In this document: positions 10,665-21,902 of the stretch, piece after piece | How the letters are laid out: every line of letters begins with the position of its first letter | How positions within the stretch are numbered: position 1 is the stretch's first letter | Source: Protonemura montana | Lineage: Eukaryota; Arthropoda; Insecta; Plecoptera; Nemouridae | DNA length: 64,000 bases | Assembly: GCA_947568835.1 (NCBI GenBank) | Contig: OX387610.1 | Coordinates: forward strand, 3,854,501 to 3,918,500 | Direction: 5' to 3' | Program-made: the position numbers and the translations under genes | Notes under the pieces: generated by a model | The model's input: only the letters and a program-made list of their open reading frames with translations | Told to the model about the DNA's origin: nothing | Databases searched by the model: none

Positions 10665-11590
10665 AATCAGATTTCAAAACAATCTGTCTTTTTGACAGTA
10701 GCATTTCAGCATGTATCTTGGACCAAAGATCTCTTGTATTCATCATTGAGCAAAGAGCCCACCCATATCCATGGCTGAGGATCAATGATCCTGGACGCTA
10801 GCTTTATATGGCCGTGCGTAGAGCTTGTCTAGCCCACGTGTAGCGAAACCAAACGTTAGCCCACGTGCAAGGGGGGAGGGGGGAGAGGGCGACAGAACCC
10901 CCCCAAGCGAGACGTTTGAAAACTGCTTGAAAGCATTGGGGCGGGACAGGTATGCTTAAAATTCAAGACCTTGCCGCACAGAAAATGAAAGGTCTAGAAG
11001 AAAACGAAATTCCATCGTTGCTATTTTTCGATAACAAATTGTTTATTTTTTTTGTATTTTTTTGAAAACAAATCTAGAATTTATGTTTTTTCCGTAGCTG
11101 TGCTTGTCCATGACGTCAGTTATTTAAGAAACAGTAAAGTAAATAGTCGAAGGCGGGGGGGATGACTTTTGGTAGCCCCCCAAATTGGAGTGAAAAACCG
11201 GCATGTATCTCCCCGAATTTTGTCGCGCATTCAGCTTTGTCAGAAACTTTGGTGCGCGAAGCTCAACGCAAAGCTCAAAGGGGCAGTTCTCAACAAATTC
11301 GGTGACAAAAGTTAGTTCCCAAAAAACGGAAAAGATAACTCCATTGCACCCTGACAGCAATGACGGGCCCATGATAGCCACGACAGCCCAGTTATAGCCT
11401 TTTTAAAACGATTTGACACCGATAAAAAAATCGGTTTTAACAGCGTTTTTACAGAGTTTTGACAGCGTTTTGATTGCGTTTTCAAGGCACTTATAACGTT
11501 TATAGCGATGCAAGACCCGTGACAGCGATGACAGCCAAATGACAGCCACCAGAGCCCCATTTTAGCGCTTTTACCACTTCTAAATCTACG
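10665..11590. other. no recognisable feature
   Basis: Intergenic sequence with short G-rich tracts near 10870 and 11153. The 11124-11560 frames on both strands look like chance open frames. No repeat family or gene recognised. Confidence 0.4.
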
Positions 11591-11594
11591 AAAA

Positions 11595-11935
11595 TTAAAT
11601 TACAGCAATTTTACAGTGTTTTGACAGCGATGACAGCCCCTGATAGTGTTTTGACAGCGATGACAGCCCCTGACAGCGTTATGACACCTTGTTGACAGCG
11701 TTTTGACAGCGTGATGTTAGCTTTTCGACAGCGATGACAGCCATGTGTTTTGACACCTTGTTGACAGCGTTTTGACAGCGTGATGTTAGCTTTTTGACAG
11801 CGATGGCAGCCCCTGACAGTGTTATGACACCTTGTTGACAGCGTTTTGACAGCGTGATGTTAGAGCTTTTTGACAGCGATGACTGCCCCTGACAGCGTTT
11901 GGACAGCAATGACAGCCGTGGGTTTTGACAGTGTT
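11595..11935. repeat. irregular GACAGC-rich tandem repeat
   Basis: Repeated GACAGCG, GATGACAGCC and GTTTTGACAGCG motifs. A longer unit of roughly 69-74 bp (CACCTTGTTGACAGCGTTTT, GACAGCGTGATGTTAGC) is present three times at about 11685, 11754 and 11828. Looser GACAGC copies reach left to about 11440. Confidence 0.8.
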
Positions 11936-12156
11936 GTTAGCTTGACTGAATCCCGGAAAGGGATGCTCTTACTGCGGATCGGAAGTGCATGACGCTTGGC
12001 GCAGGCGTGATCGAAGGCACTGGGTCATGCGGAGTGGGTCACCGCTCAGCCGAGGGGAGCTATCGTCGGTGCAGTCATCGTGCAACGCTCTGTTCGCTTC
12101 GACGCGGTCCTCGGCACTCGTTGACTGACACGAGATGCACGAGTGTGACAGTCTGA

Positions 12157-12843
12157 GATCTTAAGTTACCTGGATAGCGGTTGACATGGAGATACTTTGA
12201 TGCCAAGGCCGCCATCTTGAGAGTCTCTGATTTTCAGTTCTCTTAAAAAGCCCGTGCTATTTTAAGTGTTTTCATCAGTAGTGTTCGCGGTTACCTTCAT
12301 TTCCACCAGTTTAATGGTAACAATTATTTAAAATGTGTTTCGAAAACTCTAAAATTAGCAATGCAATTATAGGGACACCTCACATTTAGGGACTCTTACC
12401 TGTTGCCTATAATGGACTGCATGACTTCAATTTTGATCAGCTGGCTGGATCATATGCTCTATTCAGGTTATTTGAGATCAGCTGATGGATCCTATGCTCT
12501 ATACAGGTTATTTGAGATCAGCTGATGGATCCTATGCTCTATACAGGTTATTTGAGATCAGCTGATGGATCCTATGCTCTATACAGGTTATTTGAGATCA
12601 GCTGGCTGGATCCTTTGCTATCCAGGATATTTGAGATCAGCTGGCTGGATCCTATGTTCTTTCCAGGTTATTTTAGATCAGCTGGCTGGATTCTATGCTG
12701 TATCCAGGTTATTTGAGATCAGCTGGCTGGATCCTATGCTCTATCCAGGTTATTTGAGATCAGCTGGCCGGATCCTATGCTATCCTGGATATTTGAGATC
12801 AGCTGGCTGGATCCAATGCTCTATCCAGGTTATTTGAGATCAG
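12157..12843 (+). mobile_element. TIR-minisatellite element family A, copy A1
   Basis: The left end, GATCTTAAGTTACCTGGATA, is followed by a conserved subterminal segment (GCCAAGGCCGCCATCTTGAG, CTGATTTTCAGTTCTCT) and about 150 bp of AT-rich middle. Next comes a segment shared with A3 and A4 (GACTCTTACCTGTTGCC, GACTTCAATTTTGATCAGCT). The right end is a tandem array (about 10 units of 41 bp, 12448-12843) in which each unit ends CTATCCAGGTTATTTGAGAT, the reverse complement of the left end. So one terminus is single and the other is a multiplied terminal repeat. No protein coding is seen: a non-autonomous element of unknown superfamily. Confidence 0.75.
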
Positions 12844-13159
12844 CTGGCTGGAACGAATCTCTCTTGAGAAATGTCTGGATTTCTTTGGACCGATTCGACG
12901 TTAGAATATTTGTTCAAAGTTTTGTTGACCGTTCGCTGTTTGTTTAGTTTCACAAGCCGTGACTACTGACGGTGATGCAGCACAATTTTGACACAATTCG
13001 AGCAGAAATTCCGGCGTGATTTCTGATTGGTTTTGCTATTGTTTCGCTCCCCGCAAACTATTCAGCGAACGTACCCATGTACACTGTAAGAACAATACAA
13101 AATAATTATCCAACTAACAAAAGAGTTCATTATTTTTTCTTCTATTTTTCTTTGAGAGA

Positions 13160-13240
13160 GCACCGAACTTAAGAAAAACAGCGCTGGGTCAGGTATTGGA
13201 TGCGTGGCCATCATACCTGACCAGTTTTGTTTGGGAGGGA
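13160..13240 (+). mobile_element. 5S-SINE head fragment
   Basis: GCACCGAACTTAAG and CTGGGTCAGGTATTGGATG, followed by GACCAGTTTTGTTTGGGA, match the head and first body part of the SINE. It stops where the minus-strand copy begins, so the two form an inverted, unequal pair. Confidence 0.75.
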
Positions 13241-13627
13241 TTTTGACAATGTGCCATGTGGCTCTGATCTAATGGCGTCGGCGAATGAGTGGATGATGGT
13301 GAATTAAACCTAGCCTTAAAATAAATAGAGAAACCCGGTGCCGAGACGTAGCCTACACCTGTGTAAGAGGACCAAGGGGACCACCGGCTTAACATCCCTT
13401 CCGAAGGACGGTACAACGTGAACAACAGAATTCCTCCAAAAGTCCATGGTGTCGAGAGGTTGACGCAAGGTGATTGAAGTTACTGTACCAACTTTCATCC
13501 CTCCAACCTCTCTCCCGAACAGAACTGGTCATGTGTATGATGGTCACCCATCCAATACCTGACCCAGAGCAGTGTTGCTTAACTTCGTTGATCTCACGAA
13601 GACCGGTGTTTCTAACACGCCAAACCT
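13241..13627 (-). mobile_element. 5S-rRNA-derived SINE, near full length
   Basis: On the minus strand the order is: head (GGCGTGTTAGAAACACCGGT, GAGATCAACGAAGTTAAGC, GGTATTGGATGGGTGACCAT), body (AACCTCTCGACACCATGGAC, CCGTCCTTCGGAAGGGATGT) and 3' part with GACGCCATTAGATCAGAGCC. The final GTCGTTAAAC tail is absent. Confidence 0.85.
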
Positions 13628-13915
13628 ATAGTGTGACGTTTGGAAAGTCTAGTAAGCTGTTTTTAATGTGATTTGGACGAGATATTCTCTTAGGAAAGAG
13701 CAGGAATTAGGGATGCTTGGATGGGAATACAATAAAGTGGTGTTCATGGCACATAATTACAGCCACTGTGCTTAACTCGGGTTTTCAAGGCGAAACGAAA
13801 GTGAAAGAATGTCTTACTGTACCAGTCCGTGCATGCATTTGAGCTACCATATCCTTGCTAGGAATTACCTGGTGTCTAGAATTTATAATAATACTCTGAT
13901 GTCTTAACGATCGAT

Positions 13916-13960
13916 TGTTTAGTGTTTAACGACGCACTATATTGGCAACCGACATAAGTG
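13916..13960 (-). mobile_element. SINE 3' tail fragment
   Basis: TGTTTAGTGTTTAACGACGC is the reverse complement of the shared SINE 3' end. The usual SINE body does not follow. Confidence 0.5.
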
Positions 13961-14074
13961 CTTGGTCGGTTGGTGGTGATGCTGTAAGCTTTTTGATACT
14001 TATCCATTTTTAGCAGTGTGATAACCAAAAATTAAGATGGTTTCTGGCTTGCAATGCAAAACTTGTAAAGTCTG

Positions 14075-15235
14075 CTTAGGCCCGGTTTTTCATTGATCTG
14101 TTATGTAGTTAACAGTCCGTTAATTTTTTATTTGCTTAGCAACTGCTCATCAAAATTTGTTTAACGGTCTGTTAATCACTTAACTGGACATCAGTTATTA
14201 TAGGAAAAACAGTCCTGAGAGTAAAAATGTATTTTTTTATTTAATCATTGATCCTATATGTAGAGGTGGTCACCCATCCGATGCCCAACGCAATGCAGTG
14301 TTACTTAACTTCACGGAGATTTACCAAATAGTTGAGGTATTAGTGTTAATTGGGCCAAGAGATGTGAGTAATTACCGGATGTGTTCACCGATACCTTGCA
14401 CCCGTTCAACTTCAAGGAACCTGATTGAAAATAAATTGCACTTTAATTACACCTGCGGGTAGTTAAGTACCTGGGGCTCGGAAGGAAGTGATACTTCATG
14501 TTTTTGCAAGCATCGTTTGGCAAATAATTTTCTTAATGAGTAACGGCATGTTCCTCTTACTAATCGTATTTCTTGGCCACGTTCATCACCCAATGCCGCT
14601 TGGCGATGGAGTCTGGATTTAGCTCCTGTTTTGACGGGAAAGTTGTCAACTTAACAGGGTGTAGTGTTTTGTCGATGAGGACAGCTGTTTTATTTCTGTT
14701 AACGAGAATTTCCTTTTCGTTAAAATTGTGGGGTTTGGTAACGGGCTGAACATGTGTTAACAGCAGCTATTTTTCCATGTTTTTTCTCTCTTTTGTTGAC
14801 ATTAAAGAAGAAAGAAATTCGAATTTCGGACCAATTTGAGAGACATGTTTCAGAAATAGTTAACAAAATTTCGATGAAAAGGTATATTCGATTCGAAATT
14901 CATCTCAAATGTCTACTATTTTCATCTGTTATTATTGTAGCACCGATATTGTCTGAAAATGTTGGTCTGTTTCTTGGTTTTTAACCTAAAATCTCGATTA
15001 TTCAAGAAGTAAACTTTAAAAATATTTATCAAAAATTCTCTGAGCTGCAAGTAGAAACAGAAAATTACAACTTTTATGAGTTTACGACGCTAATTTCTGG
15101 TTTTCAAGCGGCACGTTAACTAATTAACAGACGATTAAAAAAACAGAAAACATGTTCCGATTGGCTGTCGCCAAGCAAATAACAAATTAACAGACTGTTA
15201 GTTTTTTAACGGATCACTGAAAAACAGGCCCTAAG
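14075..15235. mobile_element. 1.16-kb element with long terminal inverted repeats
   Basis: The left end (CTTAGGCCCGGTTTTTCATT, then AACAGTCCGTTAATTTTTTA, TTTGCTTAGCAAC) is mirrored by the right end read on the other strand (CTTAGGGCCTGTTTTTCAGT, AACAGTCTGTTAATTTGTTA, TTTGCTTGGCGAC). The inverted repeats can be followed for about 60 bp, with motifs in the same order. The interior is AT-rich without a recognisable transposase, so it is a non-autonomous DNA transposon. The GGGCCTGTTT-like start recalls several cut-and-paste superfamilies; target duplications are not clear enough to choose one. Confidence 0.7.
14262..14325 (-). mobile_element. 5S-SINE head fragment inside the TIR element
   Basis: GTGGTCACCCATCCGATGCC and GCAGTGTTACTTAACTTC are the minus-strand form of the 5S-like head, diverged and cut at both sides. 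It appears nested in the 14.1-15.2 kb element, so the SINE fragment is younger there or was captured by it. Confidence 0.6.
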
Positions 15236-15239
15236 ACGA

Positions 15240-15810
15240 ATTTTCATGAAGCCAGAAATCAAAGTTGACCTACGCTTAAAGCAATCGGTTGTGCAAAATG
15301 AAAAACAATATCTAAATCACAGTGATTACAACGCACGCACTTTGTCACACACGGCGAAACCGTCTCAAATTCCCTTGACAACCGTTCGTTACCACTAACA
15401 ACAACTTTCGTTCAAATATTAACATTCTCGACACGATATACCGGCAGCTAGAAGACAATGGACCCGAGGAGCCGCAATCTCGCTCGGCTATCGGGGCAAA
15501 GAATCTGAGCGTCGATGAAAAAAACACACATCAGATTCGTGATTGAAATTTTGATAGCAAAATTCAGCAGCAGGAGTTTTGTCGCCGGTAGTGAAAGCGA
15601 TGATTTTTCAAGTCACTTTATATAAGGCAGTGGTCGTGCGTTCAAAATGTGGTCACATCCTTTGAAAATTAACAATTTAAATAATAAAATAAAACCATAA
15701 AAGGTTTCTTAACTCAATTGTAACTCAAATAATTTTAAAATTATTATAATCTTGTGTACCCAATACAGAGTTTAAACAAAGCAAGTCTAGAACATTAATT
15801 TTGAAGGCGA
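15240..15810. other. no recognisable feature
   Basis: AT-rich. The minus-strand open frame at 15345-15527 has no recognisable domain. Confidence 0.4.
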
Positions 15811-15814
15811 GTGT

Positions 15815-15970
15815 TACTGAAGCCCCGATCTCCACCTGTCACGGGTGTTGCTCTTACCAATTGAGATACTAGGACACGAATTTTTTTAGCAGGATTTTAG
15901 TGCATTTGATGAGAATGACGGATCTCCAAGGAAAACAACCATGAGGCTATGAACACTCAATTCCCACTGA
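15815..15970 (-). mobile_element. tRNA-like element, copy T2
   Basis: Minus-strand match to the T family: the D-arm and anticodon part (CAACACCCGTGACAGGTGGA), with a B box degraded relative to T1, plus the outer segment (GGAGATCCGTCATTCTCATC, AAATGCACTAAAATCC). The right inverted repeat is poorly kept. Confidence 0.7.
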
Positions 15971-15974
15971 TACA

Positions 15975-16605
15975 TCTCTTAAAAAAAAGGCACGAATAAA
16001 AATGTTCAGTCTATTAATTATTTTGAGAGGTTTTTTCTTTACCAAATCATAAAATATTCTTCACACTGCAATAATTTACAATTTAAATACACATCTAACA
16101 ACTTCATCGATGGTTGGTCACCTTCTCCAGCATTTCAGTCTCTCTATATAGATGTTGTTGTTTTGGTAATTGCCAACATCACTAAGTGATTTGAAAGCAA
16201 CCTTATTTATGCAACAAATGCTGGTTGAGGTCGACAACTTCCCGTTGACAACCGTGTTAGGTTGGCAAACTGAATACACCTACTGCGCACTTTCGTCAGC
16301 TAGATTTCGAACAAAGAAAACGACATTTTCTTCTGCAGATTAACACACTGACAACTTGGAAAGACGAACGCAGACAGTCGATCTTGTGTTCGAACTGAAC
16401 TCTTGCAACGCGGGAGTCCCGCTTGTTCCCTCGTCTACAAACTGATATAAATCGGAACTCGTCCGAGAGATGGCGTTGTTAACAACTCAAGTCTGTCTCA
16501 CTCGCGCTGTCGATCATCGCTGTAAGGTTCTCTCTGTCATCATCGGGAATCTCTCGCCGCGATGCTAACGCACTCTGTTGACAGATTTCTTACCGTTTAG
16601 CACAT
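15975..16605. other. no recognisable feature
   Basis: Non-repetitive AT-rich sequence turning GC-richer at 16300-16570 (CCGAGAGATGGCG, CTCTCGCCGCGATGC). No exon or repeat family identified. Confidence 0.4.
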
Positions 16606-16614
16606 ATTTGTTTC

Positions 16615-17150
16615 ATGTAGCTTTTGGCCCGTAAGGATAGAATATCTGTGTGAACTTTGCCTGTGGTAGTCTTTGCCCCAGAAGGATAGAATATCTGTGT
16701 AAACTTTGCCTGTGGTAGTCTTTGCCCCATAAGGATGGAATATCTGTGCAAGCTTTAGCTGTGGTAGTCTTTGTCCCATAAGGATGGAATATCTGTGCAA
16801 GCTTTATCTGTGGTAGCCTTTGCCACATAAGGATGGAATATCTGTGGAAGCTTTATCTGTGGTAGTCTTTGTCCCATAAGGATGGAATATCTGTGCAAGC
16901 TTTATCTGTGGTAGTCTTTGCCACATAAGGATGGAATATCTGTGGAAGCTTTATCTGTGGTAGTCTTTGTCCCATAAGGATGGAATATCTGTGCAAGCTT
17001 TATCTGTGGTAGTCTTTGTCCCATAAGGATGGAATATATGTGCAAGCTTTAGCTGTGGTAGTCTTTGCCTCATAAGGATGGAATATATGTGCAAGCTTTA
17101 TCTGTGGTAGCCTTTGCCCCATAAGGATGGAATATCTGTGTAAGCTTCAT
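16615..17150. repeat. 49-bp minisatellite array, about 11 units
   Basis: The unit contains CATAAGGATGGAATATCTGT, GCAAGCTTTATCTGTGGTAG and TCTTTGTCC. From about 16806 to 17010 two variants alternate (TTTGCCACATAAGG with GTGGAAGC, and TTTGTCCCATAAGG with GTGCAAGC), so the array was partly built from a 98-bp dimer. The same unit occurs inverted in a chitinase intron at 53255-53460. Confidence 0.93.
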
Positions 17151-17154
17151 CTGT

Positions 17155-18390
17155 GCTGCAACAACAAATGAACCCATGTGAAAATTACCAATTTCAAAAT
17201 CACTTTTACGGGTCAAAGTTGCAAGATATCTGCGTGATCGGGCATTTTCAGACGAGACTCGATTTTCTAACTGTTTAAGCAGCCACTGGTTGTCGTTCAG
17301 TTCCTGATGGTGTCACGTCTACCATGTCGACGTGCCGGTGCATTCTGAGTGGTTGCATGTCCTCGATGGCCTAAATCTGCAATCAGTCCGCCGATTTGCA
17401 TGCGAATGCCAACGATCTTCCACGAAGTCGTGACCAGACTTTAAAGAAGCGCTTTTCGAATGCCACGTTCGATCGACATAAGATGCAGTTATCGAACGAG
17501 ACGAAGGCCGTTGCCGTTGATGCACTTTCAGTGGATCTAATCCCGAGGATTTGTTGCTATGATTTAGTCGAGCATTTTTTATTCATGAGTTGAAATGGCA
17601 AGATTGCATATCGCTTTCAGTGGAAAGAAGGGATCATGGCGACCAGCTCACTGCACAATAATTTTACAGACAAAAAACAAATTTAAAGTTAGAGAAGCCG
17701 ATTTTTAAGATGTACAAGAAAGGTCCTACTTATGCAGGAATTTTATTCTTCAGCGTGTTGCCTACTTGGCTCTAAGATATATCTGACAGCAGTTTTAAAA
17801 GCAATTTGTAGATGCTTTTGATTGTTTTTTTTTCTTTTTTATTTAGTAAAATGACCTTCCTATGGCACAATTTGTTTGTAAAGGAATACAAAAGAATTAT
17901 TATTAATATTATTCTTTTTAATAGAAGTCTTAAACGGATGAGGAACGGAGCCGAAAGTTCCGTTTCCGTAATTGGATATCAGACGTCTTGAAAAGTATGG
18001 AATATTTTTTGAAAAGTGGACAATGACGTATCTTAAGGAGAGGTTATTTTACAAATGATTGATGACAGCACATTTTTTTTATAAACGTTCATACTGAGAG
18101 GCATTTCAGTGAGTTCTACGCGTGGTTCTAAATGCTGGTCCTAGAAGATGCAAACGGGAATCGTTAATTCGGTGACATTTAAGAACATGCTAAAATCTTT
18201 GCACTCTTAATCAGGTTCTTGTAATAATAACCCCTGGCGCCGTAAAACCAGCTCCATGCAGATGTTCAGTAAAATGACATAAGATTGCGTCACCTACTTG
18301 ACCACAATTTCTCGGACACAAGGATGATTGTGTAAGACATCTTTGTCGCCTAACACTTCGGCCGGCAGCTTGTTTACCAATAAACATAGG
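17155..18390. other. no recognisable feature
   Basis: No repeat family from elsewhere and no convincing exon. Open frames of 65-70 codons near 17319-17593 and 18211-18420 lack recognisable domains. Confidence 0.4.
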
Positions 18391-18394
18391 ATTT

Positions 18395-18590
18395 TTTTTG
18401 AAATCTTCTTTAAATTGCAAAAGCTTGCAATGCTTGCCATAATATTATTGTGAACACCACTTCCGTCTCAAAAATCGATGCCAAACGGGGACACCAGCCC
18501 CGAATTCCACCTATCACGGGTTTTGCTCTAACCCATTGAGCTACTTGGACACATTGTTTTTGAGACGATTTTAGTGTATTTAGGGCATCA
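18395..18590 (-). mobile_element. tRNA-like element, copy T3
   Basis: On the minus strand: TAGCTCAATGGGTTAGAGCA, CCGTGATAGGTGGAATTCGG, B box GGGGCTGGTGTCCCC (mutated), then GGCATCGATTTTTGAGACGG. The 3' flank keeps GCAAGCATTGCAAGC. The left inverted repeat (ACTAAAATCGTCTCAAAAAC) is present. Confidence 0.75.
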
Positions 18591-18949
18591 TTTTTTGAAA
18601 CGGTAGTAGTGTTTATAATTATAAAATCGGATTTCTTGAGGGCTTAGTAAGGATGCTCAGTTATGATGGACTTTTCAATGCAACTACACGAATTGCGTTA
18701 CCTACTGTAGTGGTTTTATTGGTCAAAATGAAATCAGAGCGTTGCGAGGAATTTATTTTTGCTCCCGGCAATGTTCCTTCGCCAAAAAGATACACCATTG
18801 CCAAATTAGGTATTCCTGGAATTATATACAAGTCAGAGAAAGACAGTGCTGCAAATATTCATCATTATCTGATGGTAATTTCAATATAAGATACCATGAC
18901 GCAAACACAATACCATAACTGTCTTCGAGAAAACATAGCCGCAAAATAA

Positions 18950-19245
18950 CTTATTTACCACGACAGTGCATGGAGGGTGCTTCTAGGTGAAGTCACCGTC
19001 GTTTCGAGTTTCAAGAAATTTCATTTCGTTATTTCTAGCAGATATTCGCATTTGAAACGGGTTTACGCTTAATTTATTTTAACAGAAAGTTCTCCTGAAG
19101 ATGGCAATCTATGTCTCGCCGTAAAGTCGAGAATTTAGACTCATTTTAGGGCTGCAAACCTCTTTTTACTAAAGCACAACCGTGAATCACATCAAATCAG
19201 AAAGTTTAACATTAACGCTGGGCCTCTGATAATACCTATACACTC
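18950..19245 (-). repeat. interspersed repeat R, copy 2
   Basis: Minus-strand match to 55330-55440: GAAATAACGAAATGAAATTT, ACTCGAAACGACGGTGACTT and CACCTAGAAGCACCCTCCAT. Farther right, GTTTAACATTAACGCTGGG and ATAATACCTATAC match the other end of the repeat (55070-55150). The middle part is shortened. Confidence 0.65.
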
Positions 19246-19249
19246 AACG

Positions 19250-20850
19250 GTATAAGAAAGTGAAATTTTAGCATCTTTTTGGTAAATCAAAGGAAATTAC
19301 CGATAAGGCGAAAGGGCTCTAAAACCAAGCAATGAAGTTCCTATCCTGTTTGCTAAACACAACGTTCTATCTCATTTCGGCACCACGAATTTCACTTGGA
19401 GTGCATTTCCCTATTCTAATGTAATCTGGCAAAACATGACCATGTACCGTGGCCAAAAGCATGTTGTGCACTGCAGCGAGGTAAGATTGAATCTCATGCA
19501 CTGTGATACATGACCATAAATAACTTGATTGCGAAATTATCAAACTTCCACCAGACATGCACGATAAAAATAAACATTACCGAGTAACGACCATACGAAT
19601 AAACTACCTTAAATCACGAAAAGCACACATTTTTATTTTTTGTTGTTACTCTGATGTAAACCGTTTAACAAGGTATAATTAAAAGTGTATTTTTTTTTTT
19701 TATAAAAGAATGGATTCGGTCATTCTCTGGTTGGGTCGACATGTCCTGGTTCACATGTACCGCCAAGGTGATCTATGTACAAGCTACAAAGCTGAGAACT
19801 GTGTACATGATTTCATCCGCACATGTCTTTCTGGTGACTTCAGACCGGTTTGGTAACCAAGGTATACGATCTAGGCACGAGAAACAAAATATTTCTTTTC
19901 CAACCCTGTGGATATTGCAATTTTTTAGGCTTTTTTTGAGTCATACAGTGTTTTTAGAAAGTTTAAATGGCCCGGCACACAGGTTTATTGCTAATGTCGT
20001 AAATATTTTTCTTTTAAGATTGCTGAGTCCGTTTTTACTTCTTTTTAGCCTGAAAATTCAATGCAAAATTGAGTGATCGCTTGAAATTTTTGCTTTGAAA
20101 CAGATTAATACAATTATGTACTTTGTCTGGGTAGGTACTAATTCTGGTCCGTCAATTCAAACCCCCTTATTTAGTATCTATACTATAAAACTTTTCATAT
20201 TCTTTATCCCCTTTTCATCCATACCACTTATTCCATTCCACTCTTCAACACCTCTTTCTACTACCCCAATCCATTTTGTTCCTAACTTCTTTCCTATCTA
20301 CAACTATGATTCCTATCTCTACTAGATTTCGGTACCGGAAAAAATACCTTGACGATATCTACTCATTGATCTACCTCATTGAGACCTGTCATTGTAGATA
20401 CACATATTATCGGTACAGACAGCTTCTGCCGAGTCAGCTACACCAATTCGAAAGTCTACATATGTCTAATCGTTGATACTTGGGTTAATGTCTTACATCG
20501 GTGACATTGAGTAGACTTGGTGACCTAGCCAGATCCAAGGCAATATCTGTGACACAGGAAATAGATATAATAGCTGATCAGTTTTTAGCAAATTAACAGG
20601 TAACAACCTTCAATTTTGTTAAGATTTGGTCAAGTCGATTCAATATTAAAATTTCTTTGGAACGTAGAGTTAGAGAATCTTTCAATCTGTGTCTAGCTTT
20701 CGGTCATACCTGATATATGGCGAGGTATTCGCTGATTCTAGTACAAACAGTTGGTGTAGAAGAGTTTTTATACTCATTATAGGGCGTCCAATAAACGGTT
20801 TTTTCCTCAAGACGAAATGTAAACTAGATCGATGGAAATTCTACATATAA
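19250..20850. other. no recognisable gene
   Basis: AT-rich sequence. Open frames of 111 and 76 codons (19741-20076, 20095-20325) are rich in Phe, Leu, Ile and Ser, as translated T-rich DNA is, and show no domain. A pyrimidine-rich stretch at 20190-20310 weakly resembles the reverse of 41130-41225. Confidence 0.4.
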
Positions 20851-20854
20851 GAGG

Positions 20855-21133
20855 TTGTCTTTGGTAGACCATCAAGAGCTCATCGAATTGACCAGGTGGA
20901 CGTTAACGGGACATTTCCGAGCGAAACCGATCCGGTTAGCCTGCGGACCCGGTCTTCCTTCAACGGACTTCCGGTCTGTTAGTGAGAACGCGGTTCCAGT
21001 TCCTCGACTCGAATTTGCACGTCATGGTCTTCGCCAGTTTCTCTACAAGAACCACCAAATCAAATCACCGACAAGACTATCGCTCTTTCGGTCAGCTGTG
21101 TGGTCAACCATTCCAACTGGGAATTATAACTGA
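20855..21133 (+). other. unrecognised GC-richer open frame
   Basis: A 92-codon open frame in a stretch richer in GC than its surroundings, ending just before a SINE. I recognise no family and see no splice acceptor that would make it an exon. It may be a fragment of an old element or chance. Confidence 0.15.
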
Positions 21134-21135
21134 AA

Positions 21136-21545
21136 GGTATTGGTGTGTTGAAAACACCGGTCCTCATGAGACCACCAAAGTTAAGGAACACTTCACTGGG
21201 TCAGATATTGAATGGGTTACCATCATACGCATGACCATGGTTCTGTTCGGAAGAGAGGTTGGAGGGATGAAAGTTAGTACAACAACTTCAAACGCTTTGC
21301 TTATCAACCTCTTAACACCATGGATTTGTGACGGAATCCTGTTTTTCGCGTTGTACCGTCCTTCGGAAAGGAACGTTAAACCCTCTGGTCGAACGGTTGT
21401 CCCTTATGGTAGACCTATCGACACCGGATTGCCCCTTCTCGCTTCTAGAATAAGAAGGGTTCATCGTCAATCATTAAAACCCACTCATTCACGTGCCACA
21501 AGGCCCGTTGTCAAAACAGTGCATCGTTAAACACAACAAATCGAC
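21136..21545 (+). mobile_element. 5S-rRNA-derived SINE, near full length
   Basis: Head GGTGTGTTGAAAACACCGGT, ACCAAAGTTAAGGAACAC; body GAGAGGTTGGAGGGATGAAA, TCGCGTTGTACCGTCCTTCG; tail AAACAGTGCATCGTTAAACA. It is more diverged than the copy at 8660. A 182-codon open frame across it is a by-product. Confidence 0.85.
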
Positions 21546-21549
21546 GAGT

Positions 21550-21900
21550 ACATCTATGCAAATTCGGCAATCCATCGCTAGAGAAGTTATTGCGACGGAT
21601 TCATTGAGTCGGACTTGATTCGCCAATTTGAAGCATGCGCGGCGCGGATGACAAAGTAAAAGTCACTCATCAAGTTAATCTTGTCTCGATGACGCAATAA
21701 AACTGTGACTTGAATTAATTAGCAGGCTCATCGGTGAGAAATCTTTAACAGATTCAGACACTTTTTATTTCACATGTTTTACAGGAGTCTCGTTCAATCC
21801 TGTTCAGATGAAGTCTTTACTTGTTTTCACCTCATCAAGCTGTCTGCGTAACGTCAGCTGTCTGCCCGTACAGGTCACGAACATGTTTTGGGAAGATAAT
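21550..21900. other. no recognisable feature
   Basis: Single-copy sequence leading into the tRNA-like array. Confidence 0.4.
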
Positions 21901-21902
21901 GA

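Noticed and set aside
20982-21530. 182-codon open frame, the longest in the window
   Set aside because: Its second two thirds are an ordinary 5S-SINE read in a frame by chance open; other copies of the SINE do not keep the frame.
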